Shown piece after piece: positions 10,844 to 20,169 of a stretch of DNA of 64,000 nt; position 1 is the stretch's first letter, and the number at the start of each line of letters is the position of its first letter. Under the pieces are notes generated by a model that made no database searches, was not told the DNA's origin, and saw only the letters and a list, made by a program, of their open reading frames with translations. The translations under genes and the position numbers were made by a program. Source of the stretch: Globodera rostochiensis (taxonomy: Eukaryota; Nematoda; Chromadorea; Rhabditida; Heteroderidae). The stretch is from the NCBI GenBank assembly GCA_018350325.1, contig JAEVLN010000008.1, forward strand, positions 2,356,001-2,420,000, written 5' to 3'.

Positions 10844-13800
10844 ATGTCGTTGTTTTGTCATTTGGCAAACGCCGCCAATTCCGACGTCGACAACGGCGTT
10901 TTGGGTAATTTGGGCTCCTTCATGTACACTCAGAAGTTCGTGTTAAGGAACTCCCGAGGTTTTGTGTGGTCGAGACTTCGTCCATTTCAGGGTGGTCACC
11001 AAAAAGGTTTTAAAAAACGAATAAAGAACAACAACTCAATTATCTCAAGCCCTTCGGAGGCCGTGTGTACGTAAAAGGTGAATTCGGAAATCCAAAATGT
11101 GTGGAGAATGTGGGTACCAGGAGAGGAGAGGCTGGCACTGGGCATGAGGCAGTCGGTGGAAGAGAAGCTGCGAGGAAAGCGGAATTTGGTAGAGTTAGGG
11201 AACTTGGCTTAGGGGGGAGGGGAGGGGAGGGAATGGTGCGCGAACTTTGGTAGGGAACGGTGGTTGGCCCCGTTAAGACGAATCAATTCGAAACAGTCCA
11301 CAATCTTCGCAAAGAAAGGAGGGGTCCAAAGTGAAGGAAGAAGTTCAAGGAGAAGGGATTTTGAGGCAGAGCACGTGGAAGGCTGCTGGAGCAGTACCGG
11401 AAGGAGAGGAGGAGGAGGAGGAAGGCTCCCTCGCCGAAGGAGTTGGAGGAGGACGCATTGGGCACATGACGGCGGAAGAAGAAGCGGACGAAGAAACCCT
11501 TCGACAGTTTTTGCTGGTTCTAAAAGGAACAACTTCGACAGAAAACCGATGGTATTTAGGAGCTGCAAAAGCGCCACAACAACAACACCAACGGCTCTCA
11601 ACGTACAATTCCTTCTCATTTGCCCGGATTTGGCTCTGCCGACCAACTGAAGCGGTGGAGGAGCTTTCTGAAGGGGAAGCCGGGGCTTGACGGGCAGGGC
11701 TTTCGCCGGTACGGCAGTCGACTGAGTCCGGATGCCAACGGCGAATGTCCCCTGGTGAGGAAAAACTTAGGCCCAACGCATACGAACGCCAATTCCTTAA
11801 AGATATGCCCTCCGTGTGAAGAATTGGAAGACAAAGAACGCATGCCGAAGGGAATCAGTGCCAAGGGGAGGAGACAACGGAGGTTGGCAGATGAGCACAG
11901 TGCCGAGCTACGAGTCCCCCTGGGGGAATGCAACACACGTCGGGACAGAATGGTAAATGGAGGGAGGGACAAATGCTTGGGGCGGGTACCTTAGGGAGAG
12001 CGAAGAGAATTAGCCTAAAAGTCCAAATCACGCTTAGGCCAACCCTCCCGGCATGCAAGTCAGTTTCACCATTGTGGTCAGCTTCCATTCAAACTTCATC
12101 ACTCGTTGGTTGCTTTTCTGCTTCAATTTGTGAATTGTTTCCTTTTTTCAGGCGTTGATCGGGCTTACAACATCCAGTGTGCTTATCAGGTAATTAGCTT
12201 TCTCCTTTTTACATTTACTAATGGCTATGGCCGGCCATTAGGAACCCGAGAGACTGCTCAGTGCGCAAATTGATGTGAGGTGAGTTTTGAGAAGGAAGCG
12301 GACTTAAAGGGATGGTTTTAACTGACCAGTTCAGCTCGCCTCCAATCATTCAAATAAGCAACCAAATGGAGGCTCCGCAGTGTGAGTATCGCATTCATGG
12401 ACAATCCAGTGCTGATCAGGTGGTGGGGAGGCGGGGGTAATGATCGGGGAAAATGGCAATCCAGTGCTGATCAGGTGATGGGGAGGCGGGGGTAATGATC
12501 GGGGAAAATGGCAATCCAGTGCTGATCAGAATGGTGCGGAGGTGGAGGCGGGGGCGGGGGTAATGATCGGGGGAAATGGCAATCCAGTGCTGATCAGGTG
12601 GTGGGGAGGCGGGGGTAATGATCGGGGAAAATGGCAATCCAGTGCTGATCAGGTGGTGGGGAGGCGGGGGTAATGATCGGGGAAAATGGCAATCCAGTGC
12701 TGATCAGGTGGTGGGGAGACGGGGGTAATGATCGGGGGAAAATGGTAAAGGATGAATTGTGTTAGATTTATACAATCAGAGCCAACTCCTAAAAGTATTT
12801 GAAATGATCCAATTGGTGGTGTCTTTGTGCCGTAATCATCTCGATCGTTCGTGCAGGTGCTAAATGTGCGTGTCGGCGATATGGTCGAGCATGAATGGCT
12901 TTGTCATGGACGGGAGATGGACTTCCAGAGTGATTCTTCAAGCGGAGAGCGAATGGCGCAAATGTTTGGGTTGTTAGTGCACGATTGTTTTGTTGATGAT
13001 GGGAAGAGTCGTCGGGAGAAAGTGGTGGACAGCAAAGGGTAGGCGGGGCGGGGGAGGGGAGGGGGACTTCACAATGCAGCTACAAGAAGCTTTCCAGCTG
13101 CTCCAAGGACCCTTTGATCCTGCCGACCCCCAAATACTCTCCCAACTCCCTTCGTGCCAGCATTCTTTCCTCCGTGGCCAAGTTCCCCGACGGAGACCTC
13201 GTCGGCTTTCAGGTCCGCAATTGTCCTCGTAAACTCTTCATCTTCCATAAATCAGTGCTCCATCACAGTGTGCATGCGCGACTTGGGCAAATGTGACGGG
13301 TTCACTGTGAGTGCCAAGAAATTAGTTTGATTCATGCTGCTCGAGAACGGAGTCAGAGTTAGCCTCCATCGGTCTTTGAGGCTTGACTTTCGTTTTTCAA
13401 TCTTTAGACTTAATTTCTTAGTCGAAGGAACAGCTTTAAAAACACGCTGAGTCACGCTTCTCACTGCTTCATTGTTTTAGCCACCGAATTGCTCTGAAAA
13501 TGGCCCCTTTGGTTCCAACGTCGGCGAAAATCATTCAATACAAAATCGGACAAAACGTTCCCCAAACGTTGAAAGAATGGCCAAATCGATGGGTTGGGAG
13601 CTGAACTCGCCTTTGGCAAGTTAAAGTGCCCCTTACATTCTGCTGATTTTGCTTTCAGATGACAGTGTTCGACTTGGCCGAAGGAGCCGAAGAAGCGACG
13701 GGAGACGGACTTTATGCAAAAGAGAAAGGTCTGTGCTTTTGAGTTTCTCTGTTGGTTTATGCCCTTACAAATCAGTGTTTTAATTACCCATCTTTTTGGC

Positions 13801-14063
13801 ATAATCCTTCCCTTCTCAATACATTTGCTCCCCGACTTTCAGCTCGTTTCCGTCAGCCGCTGTACGCCGCCTGGCACAATTTGCCAAAACCATCGGCTGG
13901 CCGCATACCGACCGGTCACTCCTTCTCCCAAATGTGCGTGTCCCTCCCCCTGTTCGCCCTGCTCATCTCCGCCTCCACTTTTCTTGTCACCGTTTCGGCC
14001 GGCACTCTCTTCGTCACACTGATCTTCCGCGATTCCCTCTCACCAAACGGAACAAAACATTGA
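10844..14063 (+). CDS. Cuticlin-like ZP-domain protein, complete copy (A1)
   Basis: Secreted and membrane-anchored cuticle matrix protein of the ZP-domain (cuticlin) family. The exons join in phase: 10844-10904, 10948-11006, 11050-11113, 11891-11952, 12038-12104, 12152-12189, 12242-12279, 12335-12419, 12857-13038, 13098-13212, 13256-13306, 13481-13615, 13659-13728 and 13843-14063. ZP-N motifs are VDNGVLGTPEVLCG, KPFGGRVYVKGEFG, LGECNTRRDRM, FTIVVSFHSNFITRVDRAY and NIQCAYQ. ZP-C motifs are VLNVRVGDMVEHEWLC, LLVHDCFVDDG, KGCSKDPLIL and FQCSITVCM. Then come a furin-type site (NRTKRS) and, in the last exon, a hydrophobic anchor (LFALLISASTFLVTVSAGTL). The exon ending at 13615 needs a GC donor (gcaagt). 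The true start is probably further upstream, since the visible start lacks a full signal peptide. Intron 3 is 777 bases, G-rich and the breakpoint of all other copies. Confidence 0.88.
12402..12745 (+). repeat. Six-copy ~55-base minisatellite carrying the exon 8 splice donor (cuticlin A1)
   Basis: Units of about 55 bases begin with aatccagtgctgatcag, which is the last 17 bases of exon 8, then ggtggggaggcgggggtaatg and a gatcggggaaaatgg tail. The first unit is the exon end and its real donor (cag|gtggtg). Five more units repeat both. One variant unit has an extra gaatggtgcggaggtggag. Reading on from the exon meets a stop (taa) inside the first unit, so downstream donors would give truncated proteins. 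Confidence 0.95.
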
Positions 14064-14749
14064 ACAAATTGCATTAGTTAAATAAAATCTCTTTCTATCT
14101 TTTTGTAATTTAATGGGACCAATTATTTTGTACAATAAATTTGTTGAAGAGTAATCGAAAGTCCGTCCATTCGATTTAGCCGACCGTTTTGAGCCCATCG
14201 GTATAACAAACATTTTGCTTGCCGCGGCGAGGGACAAGGGCCAAACAACCGCGCCGGAGTCAAATTGCGCGCGAAAAATTTCTGTCAAAAATAAACGAAA
14301 ACCGAATATTTCCTAGTCGGGCGCCCGTCCGAACCCTAATGAGGGGGAGGGGGGAGGAGGAAGAAGATCGTGCAGTGAGTGAGTGTTGTCTGTGTTTTTC
14401 ATCCCGGCCATCCGTTAGAAAGGAAGACAAAATTGAGAGGGGCGGGGTCCTCTCTCTCACAACAATTTAATAAAATAATATTAAAATTTTCCTTAGTTTT
14501 CTGTCCTCGCCCCTTATAGTTAGGTCAAATTCGAACTTTATTCTCTTAATATGCATTTTTGTGGCAGCTAACGTCGTTAGCCGACCTCTCCCTTTTGCTC
14601 TCTCTTTTCCCGAATGACCACCGCTATTCACGTGCTTTCGATTTTCTCTCTTATTATCTTTTCCCGGTCATCCTCCTTCTTCCCTCTCTCTCTCTCTTTT
14701 GAAAGAATTGCGAGCTTTTGCCTCCCTTCTAACTTCCCTTTTGCTTCAA
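14064..14749. other. Cuticlin 3' end and intergenic spacer, with a repeated 190-base segment
   Basis: The first 150 bases are shared with the other cuticlin copies and contain AATAAA-like signals (14090, 14145). From about 14216 the sequence leaves the copies. The stretch from about 14508 to 14695 (gttagccgacctctccc and surrounding) recurs at about 25938-26130 with few changes. CT-rich low complexity fills 14580-14700. Confidence 0.6.
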
Positions 14750-15152
14750 ATGCTTCTGCTCCAAAAATGCCTTCTCTTTCCTTTGCTTCTCCTCTTTTCT
14801 GTCCTCATAAACTCCTCCCGGCGTTCTCCTGTTCAAAATTGTCCGAAAACCCGTCGATACGGGCGAATTCAGTCGCAGAAATGCACGGGAGCAGTGGACC
14901 CCAATCTTAAGCCGAGAGTTCGTCTGGAGAAATGGTTCACACGGGACATTTGCGAGGTGGAGAAAAAACCTTATCCCTATAAAACTTGAACAAAATTTGA
15001 TCAAATCGATTGGTCGGTCAAATCACATTCCCGTGATGGTAATGTCACAATTATGCTCTCCTCTCACAAATCAGAATCTGTTCCCGATCGCCAACCAAGG
15101 CTGGGGTGAGCATCCTTGCATGCCCTACTCCTTCGACGTTTTCACCGCCCGC
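14750..15152 (+). pseudogene. 5' fragment of a GH19 chitinase gene (D1)
   Basis: Near-identical to the first two exons of the chitinase at 23115: signal peptide (MLLLQKCLLFPLLLLFSVLI), then RRYGRIQSQKCTGAVDPN, and the second exon with LFPIANQGWGEHPCMPYSF. Identity stops abruptly at about 15145, inside the codons for the YSFDAF motif, and the reading frame ends a few codons later. No catalytic region remains, so this is a truncated duplicate. Confidence 0.85.
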
Positions 15153-15383
15153 TAAATTCGTTCCCTTTTACCCTATTTCTTTCCTTTTACTCTATTCATT
15201 CTCTTTAAGTTGACAAATCTCAAAAAATCGTACATCCTGCATAGAACACGAATCCGGGTTTCGTTTTGGCATATGTGGACCCCGGACCCATATTCGAAGA
15301 ATTTTTCGAAAATCAAAAATCTGGCCTTAAAATTATTTATGTTTTTAGCCTGCAGATATTTTATATTATGTCGAACTCCCTTT

Positions 15384-16330
15384 ATGGAAAGGATGCTGTA
15401 AGCCTTTGTCATTTATTCATGGTCACTTAAGGCGTTTTCAGCTTAAACCGAGCCCAGACAGCACTCGTTCGCGTTACGTAACCGTCCATACGTTGCCCCC
15501 GGTGCAGCCCCAGGGCGTGCCGCAGGGAGAGCCGCAGGGAGAGACGCAGGGAGAGACGCAGGGAGAGACGCAGGGAGAGACGCAGGGAGACCCACCACGT
15601 CCCCGCGTTGATCAGCCGACGAATGACGAAACGGATACGGCGGGAGAAAACTTTCGTAATTATTTAGATGGTACCCTTTTTTGAACAAAGAAATTTAGTG
15701 TTCAATGTCGCGATAAACTAATTTCTATAGGGGTTTCTGGTCGTAGAATCTCCGAAGTCCGGACCGGAATTCAAATCTTTTTTTGAAAATGCCATTTTTT
15801 TCTTAAATTCATCATTTTTGACTCAAAGTTGCTCCTTTGCATTCTAAGGACGTTTCCCGCCCCATTGATCGCGAATCTACTATCTAATCTATTATAAAAC
15901 TGGTTTATCTCGACATTGAATACTAAATTTCTTTTTTTCAAAAAGGGGGGGGGGGTACATCCTAAATAATACCCACAACTTTTTAAAAAATCAATTCGAA
16001 CGGGCGACGATTTTCACGACGGGGGGGAGGGGGGGTCGCAACACTATAGGGATGACAAACATTTTTTTTCCTAAAGAAATCCTCTTTTCAAACAGAGCCA
16101 GGCGTGTCCACCATTTACGAAGATTATGTGGCCGGAGAGCCGCAGAAGAAATAGCGAGGGCGGAAAGAACATAGCGACGATCTCCAAATTCTAGGCAGTT
16201 CAAAAAAAAACAGTACAAAGTTTGACAATTACATTCTGTTGTTACCCAAGCATTAAAGTGGAAATAAAGTCTGCATCGAGCAACAGAAATTTGTTCAATA
16301 ATAAGTCCAAGCCATTTATCCGAACATATT
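15384..16330 (+). repeat. Block B, copy 1 (recurrent junction-associated segment with GETQ repeat)
   Basis: This segment recurs at 19435-19796 (partial), 35668-35848 (partial) and 36522-37333. It starts atggaaaggatgctgtaag in two copies. It holds the QGET-coding repeat, a gtaccc...tatag intron-like stretch, a G run (15946-15954) and a second G-rich patch (16021-16034). It lies next to nearly every junction of the A, C and D blocks. I recognise no transposase, terminal inverted repeat or target duplication, so its nature is unknown. Confidence 0.85.
15406..15684 (+). CDS. Possible exon with proline-rich QGET repeats, function unknown
   Basis: Open frame of 92 codons containing STRSRYVTVHTLPPVQ, then PQGVPQGEP and four tandem GETQ units coded by a 12-base repeat (cagggagagacg), ending ETDTAGENFRNYLDG. 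After YLD a gt donor and a tatag acceptor (about 15730) would join to GFLVVESPKSGPEFKSFF, which reads as plausible coding sequence. The other copies have one unit (19555-19590) or none (36650-36685), and flanking residues are conserved. The bias may just reflect a recently duplicated non-coding repeat. I do not recognise the family. Confidence 0.3.
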   Translation: MSFIHGHLRRFQLKPSPDSTRSRYVTVHTLPPVQPQGVPQGEPQGETQGETQGETQGETQGDPPRPRVDQPTNDETDTAGENFRNYLDGTLF

Positions 16331-16438
16331 TTTAAACTTGGCATACTTTTAAATAAAAAATCCTAGGCCTTATTAACAAGTCTCGTGAAAAAGTATAAAA
16401 CTTTTAGAATGAATAGGCTATAAAAAAGAAGTGTTAGC

Positions 16439-17975
16439 ATGGCTTATACCCATTCAGCTTCACAAAAAAGAAAAGCGAATACTACAACTTTATCGCTCTA
16501 TGATTCGGACGAGGAAGTAAATGTGCTAAACAAAAAAGCACATAATGAGGACGGAACCCATGAAGGAGGATCTAATATGGGGTTTATTCCGTCAATATCA
16601 TCAACTCGGAATGTTTCTGGTACGTTTCTCGTAAACTAAAATTGTTAGACTAATTTGCTAATCGGTAATTTTAGAAGCAGAGAAAGTTTGTTCAGCAAAT
16701 GCGCCGGATTCGGTATTGTACAGTGTGTGCATTGAGAGAAAGGGCGAGCGAGAGGAAATGCAGGACAGACATTTGGTTTTGGATTCGTTTGCGAGCTTTT
16801 CTGGAAATTTTCTACTGGCTGGAGCCGACGATTCACAAGGAGTGTAGGATTCGACATAGACGAAATGCTCTCATCGAAGCCCAACTCTTGGGCGACTAAT
16901 TTTAGAAGCGCTAGGCGTTGCGCTTTGTACGCTCTGTTCGACGGACACGCCGGCCGACGTGCTGCTGATTATTGTGCCGAACATTTTGCTCAAATGTTCG
17001 TGTCCGTCTGCAAGAAATGTTGGGAAATGGATTGGAGTAAATGTAAAGCGACTTAATTCACAGATATCCCTCCGAAGAACGCTTTGTCAGCATTCGAAAG
17101 ATCCATTCGGAAAATATTCGTAGAGACCTATAAAGGAATCGATGATGGTTTCCTTACTGAAGCAAGAAAACAGTGAGGAGAACTTTCCGTGTTATAATTG
17201 GGTAAGAATTACTTTAAGGAAACCGACAATGAAGGATGGGACCACGGCTACAGCGATTTTTTTAATGGATAAAACGCTTTACTGTGCGAATATTGGAGAC
17301 TCGAAGGTGCAGTGTCTTACAACTTTTAATAAAATTATAAAATTGAGCGGATTTTCTGATTTGTTTAGGCTATTGTCTGCCGACACAAATCGGAGAAAAG
17401 TGCAAACATTCCACTGCAATTGACCGTAGACCACAGCCCACTTGTTTTTGATGAACGAATGCGCATTCAGAAGGCCGGTGGTACGGTCAAGTAAGTATTT
17501 ATTAAGCGGATTTATCAATTTTTTTGGATAATTTCCGAATTACAGGGATGGTCGAGTAATGGGAATTTTAGAAGTCTCGCGTACGATTGGTGATGGCCAA
17601 ATGAAAATGCATGGCGTGATTTGCACTCCTGACCTCAAGAAGCTGTCATTGACGCCCGACGATCTGTACTTTTTAAATATTTATAATAAAGTTGAACTCC
17701 AAATTTCGTACAGATTCATCATTTTGGCATGTGACGGCCTTTGGAAAGTTTTTACACCCGAAACTGTTGTTGATTTTGTGGCCGACCAATATAAATCGCT
17801 AGCAAAGAATGTGGAATTTATTGAGGAAAAGGATTCCGCTGGGCTGTGGACGAAAATTGCCGATGAAATGAGTGCGGAAGCTGTGCGCAAAGGGTGTGGT
17901 GATAACGTCACTGTGTTGGTGGTAATTTTTGCCAATGTTACGAAATTGAACGATGCGTTTGGTGTTAAGATTTGA
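16439..17975 (+). CDS. ILKAP-type PP2C serine/threonine phosphatase, intact copy (C1)
   Basis: Metal-dependent phosphatase of the PPM/PP2C family. Exons splice in phase and give a lysine/acid-rich N-terminus (SLYDSDEEVNVLNKKAHN), then YSVCIERKGEREEMQD (motif 1, as in ILKAP), ALFDGHAGRRAADYCAEHF, MKDGTTATAIFLMD with LYCANIGDSK, SPLVFDERMRIQKAGGTV, GRVMGILEVSRTIGDGQ, FIILACDGLWKVFTPE and CGDNVTVLVVIF. All the metal-binding aspartates expected of PP2C are present. The wording is closest to ILKAP, which dephosphorylates targets in integrin-linked kinase and RSK signalling in animals. The apparent frame changes near 16850 and 17040 are introns. TOE1 follows 146 bases downstream on the same strand. 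The second copy is at 35336-38713. Confidence 0.9.
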
Positions 17976-18121
17976 AATTGTTGTTCCATTCTTTATTCTT
18001 ATCAATATGCATAAATTTGTTTTTTTGTTTGAGTTCCAAGGGTCTGAATATTCACACTTGAAATATTTACACTTAAATTTATGAATAACGTAAAAATATT
18101 TAAAGATTGAATTTGATATTA

Positions 18122-19377
18122 ATGGCCCCTGATATTGGTAATAATGCCAGTGGCGCAGATTGTGAGCGAAAGGAACAATTAGTCGAAACGGTGCCCGTTG
18201 CCGAAGTCAATTGCGATAATTTGAACATTATTTGGCCCCAACTCATTGATAGTATCAAGAAGGCACAGCTTATTTCCATTGATCTGGTCGGTTCTACAAA
18301 AAGAAACCTGCGTGACATTAAAGCATTTTGCAATTAATTTACGGCCGGGACCGACCGAAATTTGCCAAATTATCACGCTAAATTCATTTATTCCTCAAAG
18401 GAGCTAAGTGGGCTTGGCGAGAGAGCGGGTTGCATGCGCACAATGCCCGAGAGGTACAAGCGAACCCGTGAAGCGACGCGGACGCGTTCAATTCTTTCAG
18501 TTGGAATCGCCACATTCCAATTCAATGGCATTGACACCGATCAAAGGAGAGAACTCCGCTACAAGTGCCGGGTTCGTGGGCCATTCGTCGTATTCGTTAA
18601 ATTTGTGGTTTGTTTGCTTTTTTAGGTATTTGATTTGCTTGCGCTTGAGGAAAGGCCATTTGTTGTTGAGCCGGAAGCATTGCAGTTTCTTTCATCGCAC
18701 GGCTTTGATTTTAATCGAGTGCTGACGCATGGAATTCGATACTCAAAAACGGTAAAGAAAATATATAAAGTGGTCAATGGCAACATAAATTAAGTTAGCT
18801 TTTCCGTTTGATCTTTAGGATTCGAAGGGTGGCGCCTTCCACTCCCTGTGGGAAGAAATCATCGCCTCCGGCGTTTGCATTGCTTTCCATAATGGTCTGA
18901 CGGATTTGGCCTTTCTTCACGAACACTTTTATGCACCGCTCCCCGAACTTTGTGACCAATTTGTAGCAAATTTGGCGGATTGGTTCGGAGAGAGAGAAGC
19001 AACAGACGATTATTATGCCATGGATTGCGCACTTTGGGATTCCAAATATTTGGCGGAACACCAGCAGGCACAAGCAGTGAGAAAAAAAACTAATTTAAAA
19101 TCTTTATGAAATAAAACTAACAAATAAGCTGCATAGAAAAATATTTTTGGTTTAGTTTTCATGCACCTACCTGGACTATGTTTTTCGCAAGGCTCAAAGG
19201 GACAATCAACGCTTTTTCCAAAATGAAAAGCCACATTTAACCGTTAAATTTGCCAAATTGCGGCGAAATGTTCGGCAAGTCACGAAATTTAGTCAATTGA
19301 ACTGTGGCCTCAAAGAATCCTTTATGAGTGGGAATTTGGCCAATGTTCAAAAGCAAATGCTTTGCCAATCCTATGCG
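18122..19377 (+). pseudogene. TOE1-like deadenylase, 3'-truncated copy (C1)
   Basis: Near-identical to the 5' two-thirds of the complete TOE1 gene at 38860-41059. It has the DEDD nuclease start (ISIDLELSGLG, made by splicing at 18287/18402), TREATRTRSILSVGIATF, FLSSHGFDFNRVLTHGI, CIAFHNGLTDLAFLHEHFY, DSKYLAEHQQAQA and CTYLDYVFRKAQRDN. Identity with the full copy ends about 60 bases after the exon ending CQSYA. The CCCH zinc finger and the conserved C-terminal FDAFMTG region are therefore missing, and block B2 follows. Whether the truncated gene is transcribed with the upstream PP2C gene cannot be seen. Confidence 0.85.
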
Positions 19378-19434
19378 GTAAGACCAAAAAGTTTAGTAAA
19401 AATTAGATTTAAAAGGATAGAAAACCTCCTGCCG

Positions 19435-19796
19435 TAAGACTTTGTCATTTATTCATGGTCACTTAAGGCGTTTTCAGCTTAAACCGAGCCCAGACAGCAC
19501 TCGTTCGCGTTACGTAACCGTCCATACGTTGCCCCCGGTGCAGCCCCAGGGCGTGCCGCAGGGAGAGCCGCAGGGAGAGACGCAGGGAGACCCACCACGT
19601 CCCCGCGTTGATCAGCCGACGAATGACGAGACGGATACGGCGGGAGAAAACTTTCGTAATTATTTAGATGGTACCCTTTTTTGAACAAAGAAATTTAGTG
19701 TTCAATGTCGCGATAAACTAATTTCTATAGGGGTTTCTGGTCGTAGAATCTCCGAAGTCCGGACCGGAATTCAAATCTTTTTTTGAAAATGCCATT
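19435..19796 (+). repeat. Block B, copy 2 (partial), joining truncated TOE1 to cuticlin A2
   Basis: Matches 15400-15793 except that only one GETQ unit is present. Its left junction cuts the TOE1 intron and its right junction (tgccattttct) enters cuticlin intron 3 sequence at the base equivalent to 11518. The shared ttct at the right junction is a microhomology. Confidence 0.9.
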
Positions 19797-20169
19797 TTCT
19801 AAAAGGAACAACTTCGACAGAAAACCGATGGTATTTAGGAGCTGCAAAAGCGCCACAACAACAACACCAACGGCTCCCAACGTACAATTCCTTCTCATTT
19901 GCCCGGATTTGGCTCTGCCGACCAACTGAAGCGGTGGAGGAGCTTTCTGAAGGGGAAGCCGGGGCTTGACGGGCAGGGCTTTCGCCGGTACGGCAGTCGA
20001 CTGAGTCCGGATGCCAACGGCGAATGTCCCCTGGTGAGGAAAAACTTAGGCCCAACGCATACGAACGCCAATTCCTTAAAGATATGCCCTCCGTGTGAAG
20101 AATTGGAAGACAAAGAACGCATGCCGAAGGGAATCAGTGCCAAGGGGAGGAGACAACGGAGGTTGGCAG

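Noticed and set aside
11264..11890. Long plus- and minus-strand frames in cuticlin intron 3
   Set aside because: Purine-rich sequence gives three open frames at once. The exon 3 donor (11114) and the exon 4 acceptor (11890) join in phase and produce the expected ZP motif order, so the region is intronic.
12402..12745. Array as a coding repeat (ADQVVG units)
   Set aside because: The exon frame meets a stop within the first unit and the unit length is not a multiple of three.
15443..15688. Minus-strand frame with repeated SLPA units
   Set aside because: It is the antisense of the GETQ repeat; no start context or homology.
16850..17240. Apparent frame breaks in the PP2C gene
   Set aside because: Each is explained by a gt...ag intron that restores the conserved motifs in phase.
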